A stretch of DNA of 64,000 nucleotides, taken from contig JAALGY010000041.1 in NCBI GenBank assembly GCA_032358165.1, positions 1,488,001-1,552,000 on the forward strand, given 5' to 3'. Positions 1-10,983 of this stretch are shown here, piece by piece. The DNA is from Diplosphaera chodatii. Taxonomy: Eukaryota > Chlorophyta > Trebouxiophyceae > Prasiolales > Stichococcaceae. Every line of letters starts with the position of its first letter. Position 1 is the first letter of the stretch. The notes beneath the pieces are model-generated. The model was given only the letters and a program-made list of their open reading frames with translations, was not told where the DNA came from and searched no databases. The translations under genes were made by a program, and so were the position numbers.

Positions 1-16
1 GCAAGCGACCGCACAC

Positions 17-3000
17 CTTGGTGCGCTTGCGGCGCGCCGCCCCGGTGACTGGCGGCGCCACCGGCCGGGGCACCGGCACGTTCGAAGCGTTGGATGCGTT
101 GTCCTGCACCATCTGACGACAGAATCAGCACCGGGCTTTGCATGCTCCGGCCCGGATGCCAGGAAGCCCACAGACTGCTGAACTGCCGCACTGCGAGCTT
201 ACAGCCGATGGGTGCGGACCGCTGGGAGTCCGATGTGCAGTGCAGCTCAGACACTGCAGTGCTGCATGGGCGACCAGGGCGTCACGAGACGGCGGCGCAC
301 CTCGGTGGGCGTGCCGGACACGGTGCGGCCCCGCAGCGAGCGCACCGCGGGGCCCACCAGCGGCTCCGCTGCCGGCGGCGCCCCGTCGGTCTCCGGAGAG
401 GAGCCGCTGCCGTTACCGCCGCTGCCCCCGGCCCCGCTGCCGGCCCCGCCGCCGCTGCCTGTTGTGGTTTGCACAGGAGCTCAGTCGCCCCTGACTGCGA
501 GCCTTATCTCGGGGAACAAGATGCATGTCACGACCACACATGGGTTCGGGTAGCTGATGCACATTGCTCGTCAGCAGTGCCCCTCTCAGCACGCTCGCGC
601 ACCATCGCCAGTGGTGCTGCCTCGCTGGCCCCGCTTCCAGCCCCCCTTCCAGCCGCCGTTCCACCCCAGGGCCGGCTCTTCAGGCGCTGCAGCATCGCCG
701 ACATGCTCCTCGACGGCGTCAGGCAGCGGGCTGCTGCCCCGACTCGCCTTGGCAGCCAGCGCCGATGCAGCCCGGGCGCCCCGCTTCCCTGCTCCATTTA
801 CACGCATGTAGAGCTGAGCGCTTTGTGCGTGTCACAGAGGAAACCGGCTGATGGTGGCCTCTGGTGTGTCTGCGCTCACATTTGCTGATGGGTGCTCACC
901 TGTGCGGCGACTGGTGATCAGTGGCGGCTCCTCCTCAGGCAAGTCTGAGGTTGACAACACAGCAGTCAGGTTGAACCCTTATGTATCCAAGGTCAATCCT
1001 TGCCGGGTATTGGCTTGGATGTGCTGCTCCCAAGGATGCAGGTGCTGACTGCATGTGCCAGGGGCTGGCTGGCACCTTGCTGGGCTGGCGGGTCAGCAGC
1101 GGGCTCGGCGCTGGAGTCCCGGGCGTCGACTGCCGCCGCCGCCTGGTCGTCACCGCTGGGCTGCGCCTCCTCCGCGGCTTCTGCGTGATTTGAATGCTCG
1201 GTCACTCTGGGCTCGGAATTATATCGGTATCTTTTGCACACACAGCTCGTTCCATATATATACATGTATGACATCAGCTGTGGGTGCACCTGAGCATGGT
1301 GCAAGAGATGAGGCAAGGAGTGGCTGGAATCAGGCTGTGTTTTGCATGATGCGCACGGCAACTCACGCCAGTCAGAACGAACCTTGGAAAAATCGCGAGG
1401 AAGCGCGGCGCGGCGGCGGCACATGTGGCACAGCCCTGGCTTTGGCCGCCTTGGCCTTCGGCTTGGCCTTCTCCTTTGCCGCCCTGCCCTTTGCCGCCAG
1501 CCTGCCTTTCGGGTTGGCCTTCGGCTTTGGCTTGGCGACCTCCTCCTCCGGATCAGAGTCCGGCTGCGCTTCTGGCTCTGGCGTGTCTGCTGCCGCTGCC
1601 TCAGCTGGTGCTGCTTCAGGCTGCGACGCCGGCTCCGCATCCGCAGGGTCTGCCTTGACATCTGCCGAGGGTGCCGCCTCCTCGCTGTCAGCTCGGGGTT
1701 CACTCCCCGCAGCAGCCTCGGGCTCTGCTGCGTCTGGCTGCCGGGCGCCGCTGCTTTCGGCTGGGCTGGCCTCGACCCCCTCAGCTGCGGCTGCATCAGC
1801 TTCAGCAGCGCCCTGAGGCACCTCTGCCGTGGCATCAGTGTCGTCCTCTGCCTTGACAGCGGCGGCGGCGGCGGCATCGTCTGCGTCAGCTGCAGTGGGC
1901 GGCTGCCCATCTACCTGGCCCTCTTCGTGCTCAGCTGGCTCTGCCATGTCAGGCTCGACTGCTGTCGCTGCTGCCGCTGCCCTGCCCTTCCCCTTGCCCT
2001 TTGTCCCCTTGGCTGGACGCCCCTTCTTGCCTGCTGCCTTTGCGGGCTGCGGGCATGCGAACGCAGCCCATTCAGCGCGAGTGTCCATCTCATGGTTAGC
2101 AGGAAGCATGCATTGCACGGCCCTAAACCAGCAACAGTGTTTTGGCTGCACCTTGGCGGGTGCAGGCGCCGCCCTGTCCTCCTGCGCATCTGGGGCTGGC
2201 TCCTCTGCTGCAGGGGCTGCTGCCGGTTCCTCCGCCGCAGCCTCCTCCTGCTCCGGCTCAACAGGTGACTCCTCCTTGACATCTGCTGGTGGTGCGTCTT
2301 CGACTGCTGCCGCCTCTTGCTGCGGATCAGACTGCTTCGCCTCCTGCTGAACGCAATGGCAATCACTTCAAGTGTGACTGGTGGTGGAGTGCCCAGGCCT
2401 TCTCGGTCACGCATGGAGAATGAGCAGGCTGCAGGCCTGATGCAAATGCTAAACTCTGCAGCCATGCAATGTGCGCCAGCAGGCAGTGCAGCACCTCTGG
2501 GGGCTGGGCATCCTCGGCAGCTGCGGCGGCGGCCTTCTCGGCGGCGCGCGCAGCAGCGGCCTCCTGCCGGCCCTTCACGGTGGTCGGCCTTCGGTACCCG
2601 CCGCCGCCGCCCTTCTTGCCGGCCTTGCCGCCCTTCTTTGCTGCTGCCTTGGGCGCCTGCAATCACGGTTGCCGGCATCGATGTACCTGTTGACACAAGG
2701 TTTTTGAAGTCTAGAACACCCTGTGCCGAGTACAAGGTGAGGACAACTGCGTGCCATACCTTGGACTCCTGCGGCGGTTCCTCAGACTCAGCCTCTTCCT
2801 CCGTCTTTGCGGAAGCAGCCGGCTCTGCCATCGCAGCATGCTCCGAATTTGCTGTTGCAACTGCAGCAGGTTTGGACTGGCTGGTGGCCTTCGTCGCGAT
2901 GCCGCCAGCAGCGCCCGCCTTCTTCTCTGCAGCAGCCGCCGCAATGGCGGCCTTTCTGCTGGCTGCACTCTTGGCACCCTTCTGCGGGGTAGCTGAAGGC

Positions 3001-3939
3001 GCCTCGGCAGGGCTGTCTGCAGCCTGGGCCGAGGATACATCCCCGCTGCTGCCGCCGCTCCTGTGGCGCTTCGCCGCCGGCCCGTCTGACGCAACCGGCT
3101 TGGGCGCCGGCTGCTTCCGGCCCCTGGCGCCGCTGGCTGCTGAGGTTGGCCGTATGGCCGCCTGCTGTGCTGCCTGCGTTGCGGCTTTGCCGCCGCGTGT
3201 GTTGTCGCACGGGGAAGCCGCAACATTGTCCTCGTCATCGCTGTCGCTGCCGCTGTCAGAGTCGGAGTCATCACCCTCGGACCCTTGGTCCTGATCCTGC
3301 CCATCTTCCTGCTTCCGGGATTGCCCTCGCGGCTTGCGGCCTGTGCAATAACGGTTCAGGCTTCGTGTTTGCATGTGGCTGACAGCTGCAGGGTCAAGTC
3401 CACTGGCTAAGCTGAACACCCCTTTTTCACCTGGCTTGCTGCAGCCCTGCCCCCTGCTGGCGGGCGTCTTGGGTTCCCAGGCGCCATCTCCCTGCACCCG
3501 CACCACAGACACCGCTCAAGCATGCCACCTGGTGTCGTGAGGCGCATGTTTGCACGGATGCAAACCAAAAGTAGCGTCATTATCGAGCTGGGACCATGAT
3601 CATATTGAGGGGCAGGAGCACTGTCGATGGAAAGCGCACCAGGTGGCGCCAGTCCTTGCCCTTGTAGGAGCCGCGCCAGATGCGGTCCGAGTCGGTGGGC
3701 AGCCAGAAGGGCGCCGCCGTGGACTCGAAGCCGCCGAACTCCAGCTGCACGCGCGCCGCCGTGGACTTGAGCGTGCGGCAGCGGAACCACTTTCGGTTGT
3801 GGCGCACCATGGGCAGCTTGGGGATCTTGCGCGGCTTGCCGCTGCTGGCGCCGCCGCCGCCGCCCTCCCCCTGGTCCGACTTGCGCGCGTCGTCCGAGCC
3901 GCCGCTGTCCACCGGGCTGGCGGCGGTGTGCGGCGGCAT
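17..3939 (-). CDS. Acidic/basic low-complexity protein with a possible Tudor-like N-terminal module (3' part off the window)
   Basis: Eleven exons join in one frame on the minus strand: 3640-3939, 3431-3491, 2760-3340, 2495-2656, 2152-2343, 1383-2046, 1076-1180, 900-944, 603-788, 301-458 and 17-103. The donor after position 17 shows that it continues beyond the left edge. The visible part is 847 codons. I start it at the ATG at 3939. Exons 1-2 hold the only folded-looking segment, roughly residues 45-120, with the landmarks VRHNRKWFRCRTLK, PFWLPTDSDRIWRGSYKGKD and LGDGAWEPK. It resembles a small beta-barrel (Tudor/Agenet-like) module, but I cannot name the family. The rest is Ala/Glu/Asp/Pro tracts alternating with Lys-rich blocks such as KKGGKAGKKGGGGG, as in nuclear or chromatin proteins. 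No stop codon is visible. The intron 1382-1181 joins what could otherwise be taken for two genes; phase fits and composition continues, but this is inference. Confidence 0.68.
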
Positions 3940-5640
3940 GCCTGCCGCGGCCGCCCGCAGGGGCTGCGCCTCCCGGGCGGCCGGGGGGCCAACGGCCCTG
4001 GGTGCGTGCTCTGGCAGCCCAGCACTGCCGTACAGCTGTGCAGCGCCGGCTGTGCCGCACTGTGTTGCTGAGTCACATGATGAGCGGCGACATCGGCAGG
4101 AGGTGAGCGGTGCTGTGCAGCGAAGCTGCAACCTCTGATGGCGGCCTGATTTGCGCCCTCTGCAGCCTGCTTCCCTCTGGTGTGTCGCCGCTCGAGATGA
4201 TGGGCTCCAGTGCAGATGTTCCCAGTGCTTGCCTACGCTCCGAGGGACTCCGGCAGAGGCTGCACAAGCGAGCCGGAGAAGCACCACATGTCCCTGCAGC
4301 CACACAGCGGGCCGTCAGCAATGAATGGGGTGGCAGCGCGAAGCAGCTGTCTCATGCAGACGTGGATCCACGGCGAAGGCGTGCTTCGCATACACCGTGC
4401 CATCTTCGACCCTCAAACGATAGCGCAACCATTGTTTCTTTGACCATCATCCTCAGCACTGTTGAACCGAAAAGTAGCCCAGCCCGAGAGACATCGCGAC
4501 AGCTGTTATGCCCGTCACTTCCCGGACAGTCATCTATCATATCGCTGCGATGTGATTACAGTGGCACACAGCTGCCATGCAGGCCAGCTCTTGCAGCAGG
4601 TTGGGGAGTCAGCTCCTCATCAGGCGAGCCACACACCAGCAGCACGGCTGCACGCTACAGTCGGCAGCTGCCACCGCTGACGTGAATTTTGGGGCCTCAT
4701 GAGGTCATGCATGATGCGGTTCTGGTGACGCCGTTTTCCTGAGGCTTTCCGCAAGGAATCCGTCCTGCTGTGACACTCAAAGTTGTATGTTCACCCCGCT
4801 CAAACTTGGGCGTGCCGCCTTATGGAATGGGCAAATCACCTGAAGTGGTGCCTTTGCACCGGCTGATAGTTCGGGCCGGAACCAGGGCACTGTCCTGTGC
4901 TGTTGCCTTGGTTGCCACCTTCCCGCTTTGTGATAGGAGTGCGGGGTGCCGCAGCGCTTGCCAGCTGCTCACGATCTGTCACACCCTACGACTTTGGCAG
5001 CGGTGATGTGCTGCGGGCAGCGATGCCAGACAAGATTGACAGTAAGCTCTGAAATTAGCACGTGATCGGACTTTACGCCCAGTTTCAGCGGGACTCAACC
5101 CTCCGACGTCCAGCGTCTTGTCCAACAGCATCCTAGTACTGGCCATAAACTGCCCGGCCAATCGGCAGACTGGCGACATGTTAGACCGCAACATGCAGGT
5201 TGATGTAAATCTTCTTCGTTTCACCGTGAAGACCGCCATGATAATTTTGCAACATTGCTTGCTCCTGCTGGTAGGAATCATCTTGTCGGCACGCAGTACG
5301 TAGAGCCAGTATAATGATTGTGAACATGTCAAACCACAAAGACGTCTTTAGTCATGCAAACAAGACATTGGAGACGTACATACACGTCACTGGAGTGGAA
5401 GAATACACCAGCTGCAACTGCCGTCATTGCTGCTGCCGCTCAGTGTGGTGAGCCTTAGCTAGGTGGGCCGCCCCACATGTCAGCTGCCAGGGACCGCCCA
5501 CATGATACGCACCGCTGTGCCTCACAGAGTTATTCCTGCGGAAAGCAGGGCAGCGTTGATGCTTTCCGGCCATGCACATCTCATTAGCAGTAACGAACAC
5601 ATGGCAACATCGCAATATCATCAGGTGCCAGTGCTTCACA
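3940..5640. other. Intergenic region, no supported gene
   Basis: This 1.7 kb lies between the 5' end of the low-complexity gene and the 3' end of the CBP60-like gene, both on minus. Open frames exist on both strands (for example 4110-4685 plus) but none shows a recognisable family, a sensible exon structure or conserved motifs. Base composition becomes more AT-rich from about 5040. It probably holds the promoter and 5' UTR of the left gene and the 3' UTR of the right one. Confidence 0.5.
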
Positions 5641-8600
5641 TCAGATGGGCACCTTCATGTCGGTGGGACCATTGGCATCGCCTTTGCTGCCGGCGGAGCC
5701 GCCCTTGCTGCCGTTGGCCTCGCCGTTGGAGGCGCCTGATGTGGGTTGTGCTGCACTTGCTGGCTGTGCTGCGGACGATGCCGGGGGCGCGGCACTGGTG
5801 CTGGGCCCGCGCTGCGCTGCTGATGGCATGTCGTGAAGCATCGCTGCTGCTGCATTGGCGTCCAGCGGGCCCGCCTGCAAGGGGCAGATGAAAGAACCCG
5901 CTCAGCCCAAAGCTCTATACACTGCAGGGCTATGCGCATGCAGCCGAGGTGATGGCGTGTTGCTGAAACATGGCAGTGTCGCTGGTAATGTGCAGCTGGG
6001 CAGGCGGCAGGGTGCCCAACAGCACGCACTGTGTCGGGCAGCTCCATGCTGTCCAGGTTGCCGAGGCCCATGGACGGCACGCGGCCCATGTTGAACTGGC
6101 CGCCCAGCGTCCCCGAAGGCGACGTCATCATGCCGCCCTGCAGCCCCCACTCTCGCAATCGGAGATGTGCCACCAGACTCATGTGTGCTGAGCCAGTAGG
6201 TTGGCGTTGGGGGCCCATGTCTTCCATGGAGGAGGCGCTATAATGATCTCACTGACCTCTGGAGGGTAGTGCGACACCAGCTGGTCCAGGTCTGCCGACT
6301 GGAAGGCGCCCAGGTTGAGCTGCCCGCTGGACAGGGAGCCGGTCTGCGATCAGGCGATGCACTCAAAACTCAGGCGTGCTGCGGGAGGCCGGTGCGTCTA
6401 AGGCCACATCCTCGGTCATGAGGACTGGACCACGCAGAGAGTACGTGCTCCCTCTTGGTGAACCCATCTCGGCATTGGTCATTGAGAGCATGATCTGCAG
6501 GCGTATCCAGGCGAATGCAGGAGGTGTGCGGACCTGGTACATGCCAGGCAGGTTGGCGAGGCCCCCCAGGTCCAGGCGGCCAGAACCAGCCGCGTTGGAG
6601 AAGGGCGAGCCCCTTGTCGTGACGGTGCCGCCGGGGCCATTCGTCACGCTGGGGGAATTGGCATTCCTGCCGCTGCCTGCAGCAGCAGTGCGACGCTGGT
6701 GAGTCTGCATCCAACTCATAGTCCTGCCATTGACACCCAACAGCAGTGTTCGTTTCTCCTCAATATGTCTGTCGGCACGGTGTCCCACTGCACCCGAGGG
6801 CGGGATGCTGGGCGGGCGCGTGCCAAGGGGCTCGATCCGGCCTGGTATCAGGTTGGCCAAGTCCGGCGGCAGGCCGGGCAAGAATGCTGAGCCGGCGCCA
6901 AAGGGCGCGCTGCTGGGGCCATTGCTGAAGGGGAAGCTGCCGATGCCACCCGGTGCTGCAGCAAGGTCAAATGGAGCGTTGAGCACCACGTACTGCAGTC
7001 AGGCCTGGCATCCAAAACAGCGTGTGTAGCTCCACACAGAAGTGTTGGAGTACATCAAACTCGACCAGGAACTGAAAGCAGACGATGCAGATGCAGGTTG
7101 CAGTGCGGTTGCAAGGTGTCGACCGACTCAGGATGGGGCAGTACACCAATGTACCTGGGGAGCCAGAGGGCGGCGGCGCGGAGATGGACTCGGTGTTGAC
7201 CGACACCGAGTCCAGCACGCCGGTGGACAGGAAGTGGTCGCTGTCCACTGGGTAGATGGCCCAGCCCGGGTGCCCGGGTTGCCACCAAGACTGCACGCCC
7301 TGCGGCTGCAGCGTCCTCACCTGCGCAAAGGGGGCCCCGCCAGCTCAAGCACTGCCCAGGTGAAGGCCGGGGTTACAAGTTGCGTTGGACACGCGGCTGG
7401 TGGGGGGCGGGTGCCCCGGAGCACACCTGCTCGCGCTGCTGCGGCGTCTGCTGCGTCGCCAGGGTGGCCTCCATGGTCGTCTGCGTGCCCTCCTGTGACT
7501 TTTTATGCAGTAGGCCTGCATAGGGCAGGACCAGAAGGTGTGACACCTGAGTACGTTTGCTTTGATAGCGAGAAATAGATTGAGTGTTGTTGATGGTGCA
7601 TGAGCAGGTTGGCAGGCTCACCCACAGGCCGGTCCAAGTCCACATTGCCCAGGCGGCAGGTGAACAGCAGCCCAACCTCCATGTTGGCCTTGTCGGCATA
7701 CCTGCATATGCATCGCCATATGCCTCAACATCTGAAACACATATGTCACTGCAACTGCAGCGCAGCGCATACGGGAAGGTCCGCCTGGATTGGCCCGTCA
7801 GCTATGGGCCATGTCTGGCTGGGTGAAGTGTCGCTGATGGAAGCGCACCAGATGCGCATGCGATTGTCAGCGACCACCGCCCGCATCGCGTGGTCCCGCG
7901 CGTCATCCCACTTCTCCTTGCTCAGCTTCAGCACCTGCTGCAGCTTCTGCCGCAGGTGGCCGTCCTGCTCCGCCAGCAGCGCCAGCTTCCGGAACTCGCC
8001 CACTGCAGCAGGCAAAAACAGATGCACATTAGCACTGCTTGGCACTGGCTGGCAGCCCATGTCTGATTGCATCCTGTCTAAGACCCTCAGGCATGGCTGC
8101 TGTGTGCGGGGTACAGTCCCAGATCCTGTGCAGCTGGCTGCACGTCAGCAGACATACCCTTGTTGATGCAGTTGGTGGGCACGCTGATGTCGATGCCGGA
8201 GCCAATGGCAGCGCCGTGGATGTCCTGCAGCTTCTTGACGGTCTCCTTGCCCATGTGCTCGAGCTTGGAAACATGGTCGTCCACATTGGGGATCTCCACT
8301 TTGCCCGCCGTCCTCGTGCGCCGCGTTGCCACCTGAGCAGATTTGCAGGATGCCATCACTGACATTTGTGAAATTGTGCAGGACACATTGCGCCGCTTGT
8401 CAGCGGCACATGCCTCCTGCATTGAGCAATGCTCGTGCCTGCTCTTCCAGAAATGACCCAGGATGCACCTGTGATGAAATCAATCATGGTGCTCACCACG
8501 AAGCCCTCAGCGACAGCGTGGCGGATGGCGAGGCGGCGGCCCTCGGTGTGCACCGCACGCACCAGCAGCCGGAAGGGCGGCTTGCGGCCGGACAGCATCG

Positions 8601-10116
8601 CCTCGCTGCTGTCGCTGACATGCAGGTCCGGCAGCTGCGCCATGCCCCGCTGCATGAACCACATGTCACATTGCATGCAGGGTGGCACCTCCTTGAGTTA
8701 CCCGCTCAAAGCCTCAGTCCGGCTAGCCATGTGCAGTCTCAAAGTGAAGGAGGCGCCCCACACGCCCCTTTGACTCAAGCTTGCAGGGCAGTCTCAGTTG
8801 TCTCACCGACAGCTGGACGAGGACTTTATTGTCGGGGGTGTGGGAGCCGGAGCCCCCGGGCTGCAGCAGCGGCGTGCTCTTGTTGTTGAGCAGCAGCGAG
8901 CAGCTGTCCAGGTCGTCGTCCCGCTCCACCCCCGCCTCCAGGCACTTGGCGTCGTACGCATTGCCGTCCAGGATGCACATCTGCATAGGGTGGGCACAAC
9001 GGCGGGTCAACGCCTGAATCAGCAGGGGACTGTCGGTCTTGCAGGCCTGCTGTCTAGAAGCACACAGGCAAGAGGCTTGTCCCGTGATCCTCCAAAGATC
9101 TGTGCTTGTGAACTCAGGAGCGCTGGTATCCTTGAACGATCCGTCGCTGTCAGCAATCGAGCGTCGTTGCACCACAAGCATGACGTGCCTCCAGCTGCAC
9201 ATCGGGAATCTCCTCGCCGACCGGCACGCCGGTGGCCCGGTCGATGATCTCCACGCGGATGGGCGCCTCGCACTTGGCCTTCAGGATGTCGTTGACCAGG
9301 TACTTGGGTGCAAAGTTGACGTTGCAGCGGCGGTGCGGGTTGTGCTCACACAGCACGCACTGCGGGTCCAGACACCCCAGGCTCCTGTTGCACATGGGCC
9401 GCAGGCACCGTCAGTTGCCTGGATGGGATCACGCTTATCTGAAGCAGCAGCGGTGATATCGGGCAGGTAACCTGGGTCTTTGTTCACCACCCAGCAGGCT
9501 CACCCAACAATCCGTTGGGGCACGATATCACAGTCCAGGGGGTTGTAGCAGTAGTCAGGCATGATCTTGGGGCATGCCACTATAAGCTGAGGGCTTTCTG
9601 AGCAGTGATCAGCCAGCTTGGCACACGTATTGTGAGACCCTCGAAAGGCCTTGTGAATAGCTCACAGGCAGTCGTGACGGAACACCAGCTGCAAGTCCCG
9701 GTTCTCCACTGACGCCGGCCCATACTCAGGCGGCGGCAGCATGCCAATGGTCTGCGCCGCCGCCTGCTCCAGCAGGTTCGGCGGCAGTGCCGGCGCCACG
9801 CGCCGTCCAAACGGCATGGCAAACTGGATGATACGTGCTCGCACATAGTCCTGTAACAGAAAGGGAGCTTCAGAGCTTGGCGGTGCCCCCGCGACAGGTT
9901 GGCATGCCGACCTGTTGCCACAGCATGCCAAAGAGGGTGTGTGTACATGCAAATGACGAACTTGTGCACTGCATTACTGCAGTACGGGTGCTCGCGGTTC
10001 AATCCGGGAGTGCAGAGTAGCATGCCCACCTCCACAGGCCGCGGCGGCACAGCATGGAGCTCTGGCGGCACTTGCACCCCCCTGTGCTCGTCTCCCATCG
10101 TGCCGAGCTGCCTCAC
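5641..10116 (-). CDS. CBP60-like (calmodulin-binding protein 60 family) protein
   Basis: Sixteen exons give about 766 codons: 10030-10116, 9679-9850, 9504-9579, 9189-9384, 8807-8980, 8497-8649, 8158-8332, 7849-8002, 7622-7701, 7427-7515, 7147-7320, 6794-6992, 6534-6676, 6257-6343, 6030-6137 and 5641-5874. Landmarks follow the plant CBP60 order: ENRDLQLVF; APIRVEIIDRATGVPVGEEI then a VQLEMCILDG strand; KPPFRLLVRAV with IRHAVAEGFV; VDDHVSKLEHMGKETVKKL; and KLSKEKWDDARDHAMRA with ADNRMRIW, matching the plant 'xKMWExxxxHAKTC...KLYLF' segment. A Cys-rich insert (CLDPQCVLCEHNPHRRC) is not one I know from plants. The C-terminal third is Gly/Pro/Ser-rich and disordered. Plant members are nuclear, calmodulin-binding transcription regulators. 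The intron below 9189 uses a GC donor. The exon 2/3 junction is uncertain. Either 10116 or 10098 could be the start. Confidence 0.68.
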
Positions 10117-10983
10117 GGTTTATGCATGTCGAACCGGCAAGCTGTGGGCCGCTGCGGCCCCGGATCGCTGATCAAGCGGCTGGTACCCGCCTTTTCGAAC
10201 GTGCACACTCGGCAGGCGAGGCGCTGGCAGCCCGCCCACGGAAGCGTGGCTTGCAGGAAGACCGTTGCTTCGCTATCAGCGGCAACTGGGCCTTGTTTGA
10301 CCACAACGCTGCAGCTGCAACAGTGGTAGAGCGTCGGGACGGGGCTGGCGCCGTTTTGTGACGGGGGGTCGCAGGCAGCTACGTGGGTATGCAGAAGCGG
10401 GGCGATTGGGCGACTGTGCGGTGCAGCACAACGCGCGCAGTCGACACCCTCGGTACGGTCGCCCGAGATGTAGCGCAATTATGGTCACAACCCGCGGCAC
10501 CTTCCTTGTGGCTCTCCCGGAGCGCAGTGGCAGAAGCTGAATCTGGCTCCGCCCTGGAGCCAGCTCCCGCCTACGCTACGCTACGGTGAGCACGCGTCCC
10601 CATCGATGGTCCGACGTCTCCCTTTCAATAGCTCCCAGAACATCGTCCCTTTCGGGGCCACTCAGTTCCTGCAGTGTGGGCTTCCGATCACGACTGATTC
10701 AACACCATAGCTACCGACACTGTACACTACCGTCCGTAGCAGCCAAGTACTGCTTCTGCTTGAAACCGCAACATTCATCGCGCAAAGATGCCTCTCACCT
10801 GCATGTATCTGCAGGCACATGCGCCTGCGCTGTGACTGTCCGTGCCGCAGCGCTGCGAGTTTGGCAGCTGAGACATAGCCAGCTTCAGTTGAAATACAAG
10901 AACAGAGCTTCATCGCCAGCTCCGCATAAGACTGTTAGCCGCGGCCGCGGCCCCATCAGGGCGGGGTTGCGGCCGCCGCGGCC
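10117..10983. promoter_or_regulatory. Divergent intergenic region between the CBP60-like and CCCH genes
   Basis: This 867-bp gap separates the start codons of two divergently transcribed genes, so it should hold both promoters and 5' UTRs. I see no TATA box or known operator I can defend, and no conserved coding segment. The last 50 bases before the plus-strand ATG are extremely GC-rich (ggccgcggcc-type sequence). Confidence 0.4.

Noticed and set aside
94..888. A 264-codon plus-strand open frame in the first kilobase
   Set aside because: It is a GC-rich mirror of minus-strand exons that show consistent splice sites and phases; its own sequence has no domain-like composition.
1372..1374. In-frame TGA taken as the end of the left gene
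   Set aside because: A donor at 1382 (phase 1) joins in phase to 1180 with continuous acidic composition and a chain of further in-phase exons, so I prefer one longer gene, while noting the alternative.
1055..2350. Long plus-strand frames rich in Ser/Ala
   Set aside because: They oppose the minus-strand acidic Ala/Glu exons; reading GCC/GAG-rich DNA backwards gives such frames automatically.
4110..4685. A 191-codon plus-strand open frame
   Set aside because: No recognisable motif, no splice structure and a promiscuous composition; it lies in an intergenic region.
9985..10012. GGTTCAATCC string resembling a tRNA T-loop
   Set aside because: No acceptor, D or anticodon arms can be built around it; it lies in an intron of the CBP60-like gene.
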